A program made the position numbers and the translations under genes. A stretch of 5,918 nucleotides of DNA from Candidatus Aegiribacteria sp. GTDB taxonomy: Bacteria > Fermentibacterota > Fermentibacteria > Fermentibacterales > JCC-6. The number at the start of each line of letters is the position of its first letter. The stretch's first letter is position 1. The DNA is taken from positions 1 through 5,918 of the forward strand of contig JAUVUL010000138.1 of the NCBI GenBank assembly GCA_030600975.1. The letters run 5' to 3'. The notes below the pieces were generated by a model that saw only the letters and a list, made by a program, of their open reading frames with translations, had not been told where the DNA came from and did no database searches. Positions 1 to 5,525 of the stretch are shown piece by piece.

Positions 1-110
1 TACCGATTCTACCAAACTCGGAAGTTTCCTCTGCATTCGGATTAAAGGGATTCAGTTCTCTCGGCTCAAAGACAAATCCGATTCTGGAGATTCAATATCC
101 GATGCCATGG
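1..110. other. Left edge, no gene supported
   Basis: I see no supportable gene here. Two plus-strand frames stay open from the edge into the antisense of the tRNA, but neither has a recognisable protein motif or a plausible end. The stretch is rich in TCCG/CGGA words, and CCGATTCT occurs twice (3-10 and 78-85), without an evident array. It is most simply the spacer downstream of the tRNA terminator. A gene truncated by the left edge cannot be excluded. Confidence 0.4.
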
Positions 111-132
111 AAAATACTCGCGGAACGCGAGT
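111..132 (-). terminator. Probable intrinsic terminator of the tRNA-Gln gene
   Basis: Read on the minus strand, a perfect 7-bp stem ACTCGCG/CGCGAGT with a 3-base loop TTC is followed by A and then TTTT (plus-strand AAAA at 111-114). It lies 32 bases beyond the 3' end of the tRNA. The stem is GC-rich, but the T tract is short, so termination may be only moderately efficient. Confidence 0.6.
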
Positions 133-164
133 CATTTCCGGAAAAATCCGAAAATCAAGAGAAG

Positions 165-238
165 TGGCTGGCGGGCAGGGATTCGAACCCCAATAAACGG
201 AACCAGAATCCGTTGTCCTGCCGTTGGACGACCCGCCA
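165..238 (-). tRNA. trnQ: tRNA-Gln (anticodon CUG)
   Basis: The minus strand folds into a complete cloverleaf of 74 bases including an encoded CCA. The acceptor TGGCGGG pairs with CCCGCCA, followed by discriminator G and CCA. The D stem is GTCC/GGAC, the anticodon stem ACGGA/TCCGT with loop TTCTGGT, giving anticodon CTG (reads CAG, Gln). The variable region is 4 bases, and the T arm has the TTCGAAT loop with a weaker outer stem (one T-G and one G-T pair). A U1-A72 first pair is characteristic of tRNA-Gln. It has its own consensus promoter just upstream and a hairpin terminator downstream, so it is probably transcribed alone rather than from the upstream protein genes. Confidence 0.96.
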
Positions 239-249
239 GCGGAGCCGAA

Positions 250-279
250 ATTATAGGTCTTCAACGTCAGTTGTGTCAA
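250..279 (-). promoter_or_regulatory. Consensus sigma70-type promoter for tRNA-Gln
   Basis: On the minus strand a perfect TTGACA (274-279) is separated by 18 bases (256-273) from a perfect TATAAT (250-255). The expected start of transcription is about 7 bases further, leaving a leader of only a few bases before the mature tRNA 5' end at 238. Both hexamers match the E. coli consensus in all six positions. It fits entirely in the 53-base gap between the stop codon of the upstream C45-like gene and the tRNA. Confidence 0.85.
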
Positions 280-291
280 GAAGTAAAGCAG

Positions 292-1800
292 TTATCTGAT
301 AATGACAACGTTCTCCGTGAAGACTGTATCGTCAATCCGTATTGATATTCGATAAATCCCTTCTGGCAGAGATGAAAGGTCAATACTCATGCAGCCTTCT
401 ACGGATTCTCTGAAGCCTACACTGATTTTCCTGCCTGCTGTATCGTAAACCGATATGTCATTAGCATTACCACTATATGATATTGATACAATTCCAGATG
501 AAGGATTCGGACTTACCAGAATTGACCGTTCAGTATGAATACTGCCTTCAATACTCTGAGGTGAATGATTCGGGAAGATATCCGTCCATTCGATCCATTC
601 GGGAACCAGATTATACGAAGGTGTTGAAGCGGTTGCGAAAGCCAGGCCCATCTTCAACTGCTCGGGCATGAATATCATAGTCTGAATGGTTCCGCCGGAT
701 CCGGGAGTCGCCGGCCATCCGACCGCTTCCATAAAATCCCACAATCTTTCAAGCGTAACGTCGGGGTTCGTCGTAAGTGAATCCATGAGATAACTGTAGC
801 GGTAACATCCTACCGGAGCTCTGAGTACCCTGTGGTGATTCGAGAGAATCATCCTGCACGGAGCAATAGCAGGCTCATTTTCTGCAAACCTGAATGCATA
901 GCCGTCACTGTTGTTTACCTCAGTCACCACGGATGACGAGTCCTGCCCGGCAAGAGTTCTGTCTGCCACAATATGTATGTCAAAGGAGTTTAACCTGTTC
1001 CAGTTAGTAAGAGCTGTCTTCATATCCTCAACATCACATGTTCCGCTTTCGTCGAAATCTTCATCTGAAAGGCCCAGTGAAAGTGCCATACAGATTGGAA
1101 TGAAAGGGGTGGTGTATTGAGTTGTTCCCTGATAGTTGCCCTTGTTCAAACAGGCGCTGATTCCGGACTCGTTCATTCCGGAAAGACAACCCGCGAATCC
1201 GGGGAATCCCACCGATATGCAGTCCTGGCCCGTTTCAGGATCGAAGGTTATAAGGAGATTATTATCAAGAATCGAACCGCCTGTGTCCACATAGTAATCA
1301 AGATTGCGGGATACTGCCGGTGCGCCGTTCAGTTCCGGGTCACCTGTGGTTGCGCTGTTCCAGGCGCTGACACTTGTGCAGAGGAATTGTTTCACACCCC
1401 TCAATCCAGACAGATCCGGAGTTGCAGATACTACACAGATATCTATGTAATCCATATTTCTTCCAAGGGTATCCGAAAAAACGCCTATAGTGTCAGAAAT
1501 ACCGCTGATAATCCCCTGGGAGTAATCCACAAATTCGGAAGGTATGTCGAAATACACCTGGAAGTACAATCGGACGCTTTCATAGTTGGAAACACCACCG
1601 GTCATTTCAAGGAAATACTCCTCAAAAACTTCCTCAATATCCGGACCAAGAAGATATCCGTGTGCATAACCCATCTCGGACCATGTTCCCCATAGATTCA
1701 GTATTCTGATATCACCAATGTACTCTATCGAGCCATTCACGTCCGCATGAAGCGGACCAGTGATGAAAAAGCACATGAAAACCAACAGTAAGGTCCTCAT
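292..1800 (-). CDS. Exported C45-like (acyl-CoA:6-APA acyltransferase-like) Ntn-hydrolase with T9SS sorting domain
   Basis: A 502-residue secreted protein. Residues 1-19 form a signal peptide (MR, hydrophobic core, cleavage probably after LHA). The body resembles peptidase family C45/penicillin acyltransferase: GYAHGYLLG near 44-52, a probable catalytic Cys141 in CTSVSAWNSATTG, SRNLDYY at 164-170 (Arg165, Asn166, Asp168), and PGFAGCLSGMNESG at 200-213 (Asn210 in the GMNE motif). The family cleaves or transfers amide-linked acyl groups, using the Cys exposed as the N-terminal nucleophile after self-processing; the true substrate here is unknown. Residues about 427-502 form a T9SS type A sorting domain (SPNPSSG, SVYDTAGRKI, LSSLPEGIYRISI), so export to the cell surface or outside is expected. 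An EF-hand-like loop lies at 248-259. The start is supported by AGGAGA 7 bases upstream. The gene follows the transglutaminase-fold gene by 30 bases, so the two are likely one operon. The mature protein has several further Cys residues, possibly disulfides. Confidence 0.85.
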   Translation of the reverse strand: MRTLLLVFMCFFITGPLHADVNGSIEYIGDIRILNLWGTWSEMGYAHGYLLGPDIEEVFEEYFLEMTGGVSNYESVRLYFQVYFDIPSEFVDYSQGIISGISDTIGVFSDTLGRNMDYIDICVVSATPDLSGLRGVKQFLCTSVSAWNSATTGDPELNGAPAVSRNLDYYVDTGGSILDNNLLITFDPETGQDCISVGFPGFAGCLSGMNESGISACLNKGNYQGTTQYTTPFIPICMALSLGLSDEDFDESGTCDVEDMKTALTNWNRLNSFDIHIVADRTLAGQDSSSVVTEVNNSDGYAFRFAENEPAIAPCRMILSNHHRVLRAPVGCYRYSYLMDSLTTNPDVTLERLWDFMEAVGWPATPGSGGTIQTMIFMPEQLKMGLAFATASTPSYNLVPEWIEWTDIFPNHSPQSIEGSIHTERSILVSPNPSSGIVSISYSGNANDISVYDTAGRKISVGFRESVEGCMSIDLSSLPEGIYRISIRIDDTVFTENVVIIR

Positions 1801-1830
1801 ACAGTATTCTCCTATCGATCAAGATTGATT

Positions 1831-2838
1831 TTATCTGGGCAGAGGGGTCATGGCATATTCAGCCTCGGTAAGGTTAATGACAGTCGTCGAATTAGTAGAG
1901 ATCACTATACTCTGATGCCACGTGCCTATTACCTCACCCCTGGAAGCAAATTGTACTCTCAACAGGAACTCGCCGTCACCAAGTTCGGTGGATACCCTCT
2001 CGAACGGATCAATGTTTACGTTATCGATTACTGTTGTGTCATCACCAGAAGGTATAAGCAGTTGAACACTCCAGCCCTCTTCGATGAAATCCATCAGCGG
2101 TGTTGTGAGAAGGGTTCCAGTGTTCCTGTAGTCGCCGGTGATGTTCCTCATAGAAGGATATTCGATAGCCGCTTTGACATATTCAACCGGCGGCATTCCG
2201 TCTGAAAGACTATGCCATTCCTCGCCGGTCCAGATATCGAACCAGAGATAGAGATTCCGATCAACTCCCGGAAACCATCCCTGAACAGGCCGGGCAGGAA
2301 TACCCATTGTCCTTAAGGATGCTCCGAGAAGGACCCATCCTCCCTCTCTTGAAGCCTGTCCAACTGGGATAATCTGAGTAGGAGTCATAACTGAGCCATC
2401 ATTGCTGTATCCTGTTAAAGTGATTGCGTGAGTGATCACATCTCTTATTTCTTCCGCCATTTCAACTACTGTTTCTCCAGGTTGTACGCGCCTGCCTAGC
2501 CAGGCTCCAAGTGCAGATCTGTAGGATGAAAGCGGTTCATTATCTATTCTGAAGGGAAGCAGGTAATTTAGGAAAATGGAATCAGTCAGATAGTCAAACC
2601 ATTTATTTCTGGTGCTCATGGCACCCAGGACATGGTCCTCAAGGATCGCAGCAGTCATGCCTTCCCTGTCCTCTGTTGGCATTGTAAGGAAAAGGTATTC
2701 AGAATAACTGAGAGTGTCTCCGGAATACTGAGTGAAAACTTCCTCCCAGAAATCGGCATTGTATGCAATTTCGGCAAGGAGAGAATCGCGTTCAGCCGGT
2801 GAAAGCAGAAGAATGACGGAAATGAATATACTGACCAT
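1831..2838 (-). CDS. Exported transglutaminase-fold protein lacking the catalytic triad
   Basis: A 335-residue protein with a short hydrophobic N terminus (residues 2-13), probably a signal peptide cut near SPA. Residues about 65-110 (ILEDHVL...YLLPFRIDNEPLSSYR) match the region that precedes the core in transglutaminase-like proteins of Bacteroidota type, where an LPYRxxNE-like motif is usual. The core is LGASLRTMGIPARPV (171-185) and YLWFDIWTGEEWHSL (197-211). By spacing from LRxxGIPAR, the catalytic Cys position is Arg164; the His position of HxWxExW is Tyr197; the Asp position falls at Ser212/Asp213. The protein has no cysteine at all, so thiol chemistry is impossible. Residues about 250-335 look like a beta-rich tail; no T9SS sorting motif is seen. 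The annotated ATG has only a weak GGGG 8 bases upstream and no basic n-region. The frame stays open upstream (EKWGKT) to an ATT codon, so the start is uncertain. A binding or scaffold role is inferred only. Confidence 0.72.
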   Translation of the reverse strand: MVSIFISVILLLSPAERDSLLAEIAYNADFWEEVFTQYSGDTLSYSEYLFLTMPTEDREGMTAAILEDHVLGAMSTRNKWFDYLTDSIFLNYLLPFRIDNEPLSSYRSALGAWLGRRVQPGETVVEMAEEIRDVITHAITLTGYSNDGSVMTPTQIIPVGQASREGGWVLLGASLRTMGIPARPVQGWFPGVDRNLYLWFDIWTGEEWHSLSDGMPPVEYVKAAIEYPSMRNITGDYRNTGTLLTTPLMDFIEEGWSVQLLIPSGDDTTVIDNVNIDPFERVSTELGDGEFLLRVQFASRGEVIGTWHQSIVISTNSTTVINLTEAEYAMTPLPR

Positions 2839-2896
2839 AGTTTTACCCCATTTCTCAATGCTTATATACTATAGTATTCAGAAGAAAGGAGAAAGA
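2839..2896. promoter_or_regulatory. Divergent intergenic region with 12-base palindrome
   Basis: This 58-base gap separates the minus-strand transglutaminase-fold gene from the plus-strand holin-like gene and must hold both promoters. A perfect palindrome ATACTATAGTAT lies at 2866-2877. For the plus strand, TATACT (2865-2870) can serve as a -10 with TTTACC (2843-2848) 16 bases upstream; TATAGT inside the palindrome is an alternative -10 on either strand. The symmetry may be an operator or simply two back-to-back -10 elements. Confidence 0.45.
2888..2891 (+). promoter_or_regulatory. Ribosome binding site deciding the GTG start of the YvlD-like gene
   Basis: GGAG within AAAGGAGA lies 5 bases before GTG at 2897. 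This fixes the start here. The same frame is open from an ATG at 2732, but that extension runs antisense into the neighbouring gene and adds a polar, non-family N terminus. Confidence 0.8.
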
Positions 2897-3244
2897 GTGA
2901 AAAAACTCGTAGGCGCATGGATTGTTGCAGGTGTGGCTCTCTGGCTGACATCATTGATTCTCGGTGCCCGTATGGAATTCGCTGGCTTCTGGTCAATTGT
3001 ATGGACTGCTGCTGTTATTGGCCTGCTGAACTTCATTCTGGCGCCGATTCTTAATATCATGACATGTCCCGTGTATCTGCTGACGCTGGGTCTGTCACGA
3101 TTCCTTGTAAGCGGTCTTGTTCTTATCGTAGCCCGGGAATGGGTAGGAGGGTTCTACGTTGCCAGTTACTGGTGGGCCGTACTGGCCGCAGTGATAATAT
3201 CCCTGCTGACAGGTGCTATTGACAGTATGACCGGCAGGAAGTGA
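2897..3244 (+). CDS. Small four-helix membrane protein, YvlD/phage holin 4_2 family
   Basis: A 115-residue, very hydrophobic protein with about four membrane segments: roughly residues 4-22 (LVGAWIVAGVALWLTSLIL), 28-50, 56-78 and 85-108. The family signature is clear: NFILAPILNIMTCPVYLLTLGLSRFLVSGLVLIVA, split around residues 44-78, corresponds to the usual Lxx(L/I)xPxLxxxxxPxxxLTLGLFxxxxNxxxL pattern. A short basic tail (TGRK) follows the last helix. Members are widespread in chromosomes and are called phage-holin family proteins by similarity only; B. subtilis YvlD is linked to cell-envelope stress, and no lysis role is implied here since no phage genes are nearby. Start chosen at GTG because of the ideal ribosome binding site and the family length (about 110-120). 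It converges on the GHKL-like gene with only 17 bases between stop codons and no visible terminator. Confidence 0.87.
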   Translation: MKKLVGAWIVAGVALWLTSLILGARMEFAGFWSIVWTAAVIGLLNFILAPILNIMTCPVYLLTLGLSRFLVSGLVLIVAREWVGGFYVASYWWAVLAAVIISLLTGAIDSMTGRK

Positions 3245-3261
3245 GCGGAAGTCGGCTTATT

Positions 3262-4017
3262 TTATCGGATCGGGTGGTTGCCAAGTCTGAAACGTATTCC
3301 TGACCCTTCGCCATTCTGTACTATGTAATCCAGATAGAGGTTCTTCTCTTCAGCAAGCCGGATGCACGCAAGAAGACCCATTCCGCCCCCTCCCGTAAAT
3401 GACGGCATATGGTAGATGCCTTCCTCATCTTCGAAGGCTGTTCTCTCTTCCCGAATCCGGCTTGAAATTTCATCGGGCGATTCAAAACGGCACTGGATTT
3501 CCTCGATATCTCCTCTGAGATGGGGATACCCCGATTGAACAACTATTTCAAATCGTTTATCTGCAGTACTGATGGAAGCTGTAATGCATACCCAGTTACT
3601 TCTGCATTCTAAACCCAACCTGTTGATCCTGTCGATCAGATTCATGGACAGCCACTCAGGAATACTAACACCCAGCACTTTTTCTATACGAATGACAGAA
3701 TCCTGCGAGGATCTGGAAGAATTTCTCGTACTGAAATCCGGCCACAGAGCACTTGTTCCGAAGGCGGAAAGCATTTCTTCCCTTGTAAGACCGGTTTTCC
3801 TTCCAAGCAGATAGCTGACAGGAGCAGTGACAGCATTGGCAGTTAGTTCCATCAGTATCCACTTAACACCATCATCATCGCTTATGGATAGATGTCTATT
3901 CAGGAATTTCATTACAGGATCAAGTTCATCAATTATGGCATAAGTGAAGTCTTCGGGGTCTGTACTGTGGTTGAAAACAGTCGTAAGATCCGGGCAGAAA
4001 TCCTGTGTTAAGTCCAT
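3262..4017 (-). CDS. Stand-alone GHKL (histidine-kinase-type) ATPase-like protein
   Basis: A 251-residue soluble protein with no signal peptide or membrane segment. An N-box-like motif MELTANAVTAP lies at 56-66 (Glu57, Asn61), and a glycine-rich G-box-like motif FTGGGGMGLLAC at 207-218, followed by a closing beta strand with GSGIRFRLG near 238-246. These are the ATP-lid elements of HATPase_c domains. No phospho-accepting H-box/DHp helix, sensor or receiver domain is present. The G1 box DxGxG is not recognisable: the equivalent strand reads FEIVVQSGYPH (156-166), so the adenine-binding Asp seems replaced, as also occurs in some spirochaete-type stand-alone ATPases. It starts 6 bases after the stop of the CofE-like gene and lacks a good Shine-Dalgarno, suggesting translational coupling. 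A regulatory partner or switch-like ATPase is plausible; nucleotide binding is unproven. Confidence 0.68.
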   Translation of the reverse strand: MDLTQDFCPDLTTVFNHSTDPEDFTYAIIDELDPVMKFLNRHLSISDDDGVKWILMELTANAVTAPVSYLLGRKTGLTREEMLSAFGTSALWPDFSTRNSSRSSQDSVIRIEKVLGVSIPEWLSMNLIDRINRLGLECRSNWVCITASISTADKRFEIVVQSGYPHLRGDIEEIQCRFESPDEISSRIREERTAFEDEEGIYHMPSFTGGGGMGLLACIRLAEEKNLYLDYIVQNGEGSGIRFRLGNHPIR

Positions 4018-4023
4018 ATCGGT

Positions 4024-4713
4024 CTATGCTTTTCGGACTATTCCAACCGGAGTGCTCGCCGTTCCCTGGCCAAGGGGATTATCGTCGAGAATTTCAATAA
4101 GCAGATCTCTGTCAAGCTCAGACGGGAATACTCCCAGAATATTGCCACCGAGGTCGTTTACATCAACAACAGCGGCATGGCACTTGAAATGTTCTGCGAT
4201 TTCCCTGGAAACACCATCAGGGTTTTCGGGAGCGAGGCTTACTGCTCTGTTGAATGGCGGTATTGTTCCGCTGGTTGGACCGTCAATGGATCTGGCCTTT
4301 GTCCCCGCAATCCGATAGAAGTCTCCCTTTCTGCCGAATAGTTTTCCTAATGCGCCTATGAAAGCTGCAAAAAGAATCTTTGGTGTTCCACATTCCCTGA
4401 GGGCACATTCCATTGTCTCAGGCATTCCCAGCCCTATACCCCCGGGTGTTTTTGTTACGAATCTGCTTAACAGTGTGGCAAGCCGACGCGGTTTCAGGGA
4501 GCCGTCATCCAGCAGATAATACCTCCCCTGACTCGCGCCTACGGCCTTTTCACTTACAAATAGAATATCATCAGGCAGAAGAGTTGCATCAGCCTCTTGA
4601 AGACTCTCCTCAATTGCCTCGAGCAGGTTGTCTCCCTTCAATATGAGTCTGGTCTTTATGGGAATACGTTCCCAGGCGACACCTCTTGCGATTATTATTT
4701 TCTGTTTAATAAT
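4024..4713 (-). CDS. CofE-like protein (F420-0:gamma-glutamyl ligase family), start uncertain
   Basis: Family similarity is clear. Counting from the TTG at 4641 (205 residues): DDILFVSEKAVGASQGR (24-40), FVTKTPGGIGLGMPETME (61-78), GRKGDFYRIAG (103-113), SIDGPTSGTIPPFN (118-131), VVDVNDLGGNILG (158-170) and DNPLGQGTASTPVGIVR (187-203). Characterised CofE adds glutamate to coenzyme F420-0 using GTP and divalent metal; here the substrate is unknown because no other F420 genes are present in the window. Homology clearly continues upstream of TTG: ERIPIKTRLILKGDN gives the expected first beta strand. In that frame no ATG, GTG or TTG occurs between the TGA at 4726-4728 and the TTG. I therefore place the start tentatively at ATT (4711-4713), 229 residues, with AAAGG 8 bases upstream. 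The alternative is a one-base indel joining the out-of-frame ATG at 4719-4721. The first gene of a two-gene unit with the GHKL-like gene. Confidence 0.75.
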   Translation of the reverse strand: MIKQKIIIARGVAWERIPIKTRLILKGDNLLEAIEESLQEADATLLPDDILFVSEKAVGASQGRYYLLDDGSLKPRRLATLLSRFVTKTPGGIGLGMPETMECALRECGTPKILFAAFIGALGKLFGRKGDFYRIAGTKARSIDGPTSGTIPPFNRAVSLAPENPDGVSREIAEHFKCHAAVVDVNDLGGNILGVFPSELDRDLLIEILDDNPLGQGTASTPVGIVRKA

Positions 4714-4730
4714 GCACCATACCTTTCAGA

Positions 4731-4759
4731 CGAGTATGCAGCAGGGGAGATCACTGAAC
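4731..4759 (-). promoter_or_regulatory. Possible promoter of the CofE-like/GHKL unit
   Basis: On the minus strand TTGTTC (about 4754-4759) lies 17 bases before CATACT (about 4731-4736). This matches the consensus in 3 of 6 and 4 of 6 positions. Transcription would begin close to 4725, giving a very short leader before the proposed ATT start. Weak evidence; it lies in the divergent gap shared with the creatininase gene. Confidence 0.3.
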
Positions 4760-4774
4760 AAGAGGAGGAAAAGG

Positions 4775-5407
4775 ATGATTCTTGCAGGAGCTCTGACCCG
4801 GGAAGTGATAGAATACCTTAAGAACAGGAATACTGTAATGGTTCCCGTAGGATCGCTTGAGCAGCATGGTGATGCCGCCCCCCTGGCGTGTGATACCATT
4901 ATTCCTGTTAGACTCTGTGCTGCTGCCGGAATGAAAACCGATACCGCGGTTACACCGTCGATTACATTCGGGATGTCCGAGAATCATATGGGGTTTCCCG
5001 GAACGGTGACCCTCCAGTCAAGCACCCTCTCTGCTATTGCAAGGGATATCTCAGTATCCCTTTATACTCATGGTTTCAGGAAGATAGTTTTTCTCAGTGG
5101 TCATGGCGGAAACAGAAGCCCCATTACCGATGGATTGAATAAAGCCTCTGAAGAGTGCCCGGAAGCAGATCTGAGGTACCTTCTTTACAGGGATCTGCCG
5201 GGGGCGGTAGAGAAACAGAAGAGGCTGTTCTGCCCGGATCCTGGATATCATGTAACCGTTACTGAAGTTTCCATGGTATGGCATCTTATGGGAAGGGAAA
5301 TGCCTGAATTCGAGAAGGTAAAATTCCCCCCCGAACCTCCAGACGGAGCAGTCATATCCCGGGAGAAATGGAACTCTATCCTGACGGCGGAGCAGGTTCG
5401 GATCTGA
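4775..5407 (+). CDS. Creatininase-family amidohydrolase, frame broken before the C terminus
   Basis: The frame gives 210 residues. Family PF02633 motifs are intact: VPVGSLEQHGDAAPLACDT (23-41) with metal ligands Glu29, His31 and Asp40; FGMSENHMGFPGT (65-77); FLSGHGGN (106-113) with His110; and HVTVTEVS (159-166), matching the usual HAGExETS, with Glu164. These enzymes are cytosolic, binuclear metal-dependent cyclic-amide or amide hydrolases; the family includes creatininase, and formamide hydrolases of flavin/F420 pathways such as ArfB/MftE-type members, so the substrate cannot be named. The start ATG is chosen because GAGGAGG lies 6 bases upstream; an earlier in-frame ATG (4628) would overlap the CofE-like gene and adds no family sequence. 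After about residue 186 the sequence diverges from the family and stops, while the expected end continues in the -1 frame to 5499 (about 241 residues in total), which suits the family length. Confidence 0.85.
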   Translation: MILAGALTREVIEYLKNRNTVMVPVGSLEQHGDAAPLACDTIIPVRLCAAAGMKTDTAVTPSITFGMSENHMGFPGTVTLQSSTLSAIARDISVSLYTHGFRKIVFLSGHGGNRSPITDGLNKASEECPEADLRYLLYRDLPGAVEKQKRLFCPDPGYHVTVTEVSMVWHLMGREMPEFEKVKFPPEPPDGAVISREKWNSILTAEQVRI

Positions 5408-5499
5408 AATTCGTATCCGAGGAAAAGGGAGAAGAGTATTTTGACTTTCTGGTGAACAGCCTGTGTTTTTATCTTGAAGCGCTGGAAAAAGGCAGATAG
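5326..5499 (+). pseudogene. Displaced C-terminal part of the creatininase (-1 frame)
   Basis: From 5332 the -1 frame reads 55 codons to TAG at 5497-5499. It contains YPDGGAGSDLKFVSEEKG, the expected creatininase C-terminal pattern (xPDGxxGSDxxxAxxEKG), then an amphipathic helix FDFLVNSLCFYLEALEKG. The frames meet at a run of seven C (5326-5332), arranged as C CCC CCC relative to the upstream frame, a formal -1 slippery heptamer and also a classic indel hotspot. One extra C would restore a single frame. The break could lie anywhere from there to the stop at 5405, but SHIPGEMELYPDG reads smoothly from the run onward. An internal ATG at 5368 could also start a 43-residue peptide. Whether this is mutation, assembly error or recoding cannot be told from one sequence. 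Confidence 0.7.
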
Positions 5500-5525
5500 T
5501 TAATCGTATCTATGGGAGAATTATT

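Noticed and set aside
165..238. tRNA 3' end as an integration (att) site for a mobile element
   Set aside because: No integrase and no repeat of the tRNA 3' end elsewhere in the window.
52..279. Minus-strand 75-codon open frame across the tRNA
   Set aside because: Its middle (SSNGRTTDSGSVYWGSNPCPP) is simply the translated tRNA-Gln sequence, a well-known spurious call; no ribosome binding site or family match.
102..299. Plus-strand 65-codon open frame antisense to the tRNA
   Set aside because: It contains the typical antisense-tRNA string AGRDSNP and overlaps the tRNA and its promoter; no independent support.
1117..1695. Plus-strand 192-codon open frame inside the C45-like gene
   Set aside because: It is an antisense shadow of a gene with clear family motifs, signal peptide and sorting domain; its own translation shows no recognisable domain.
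1818..1829. Inverted repeat ATCAA-GA-TTGAT between the two exported-protein genes, as an FNR-type site
   Set aside because: The half-site spacing is 2 bases rather than 4, and it lies within a 30-base intra-operon gap; most likely chance.
2732..2896. N-terminal extension of the YvlD-like protein from ATG 2732
   Set aside because: It runs antisense over the start of the transglutaminase-fold gene and adds a polar segment foreign to the family; the GTG at 2897 has an ideal ribosome binding site.
2897..3244. Holin of a prophage lysis cassette
   Set aside because: The family is common in ordinary chromosomes, and there is no endolysin, spanin or any phage gene in the window.
3245..3261. Bidirectional terminator between the convergent genes
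   Set aside because: Only 17 bases are available and no stable hairpin with T tracts on either side is visible.
4628..4774. N-terminal extension of the creatininase from ATG 4628
   Set aside because: It overlaps the 5' part of the CofE-like gene and has no family similarity; the ATG at 4775 has GAGGAGG at optimal spacing.
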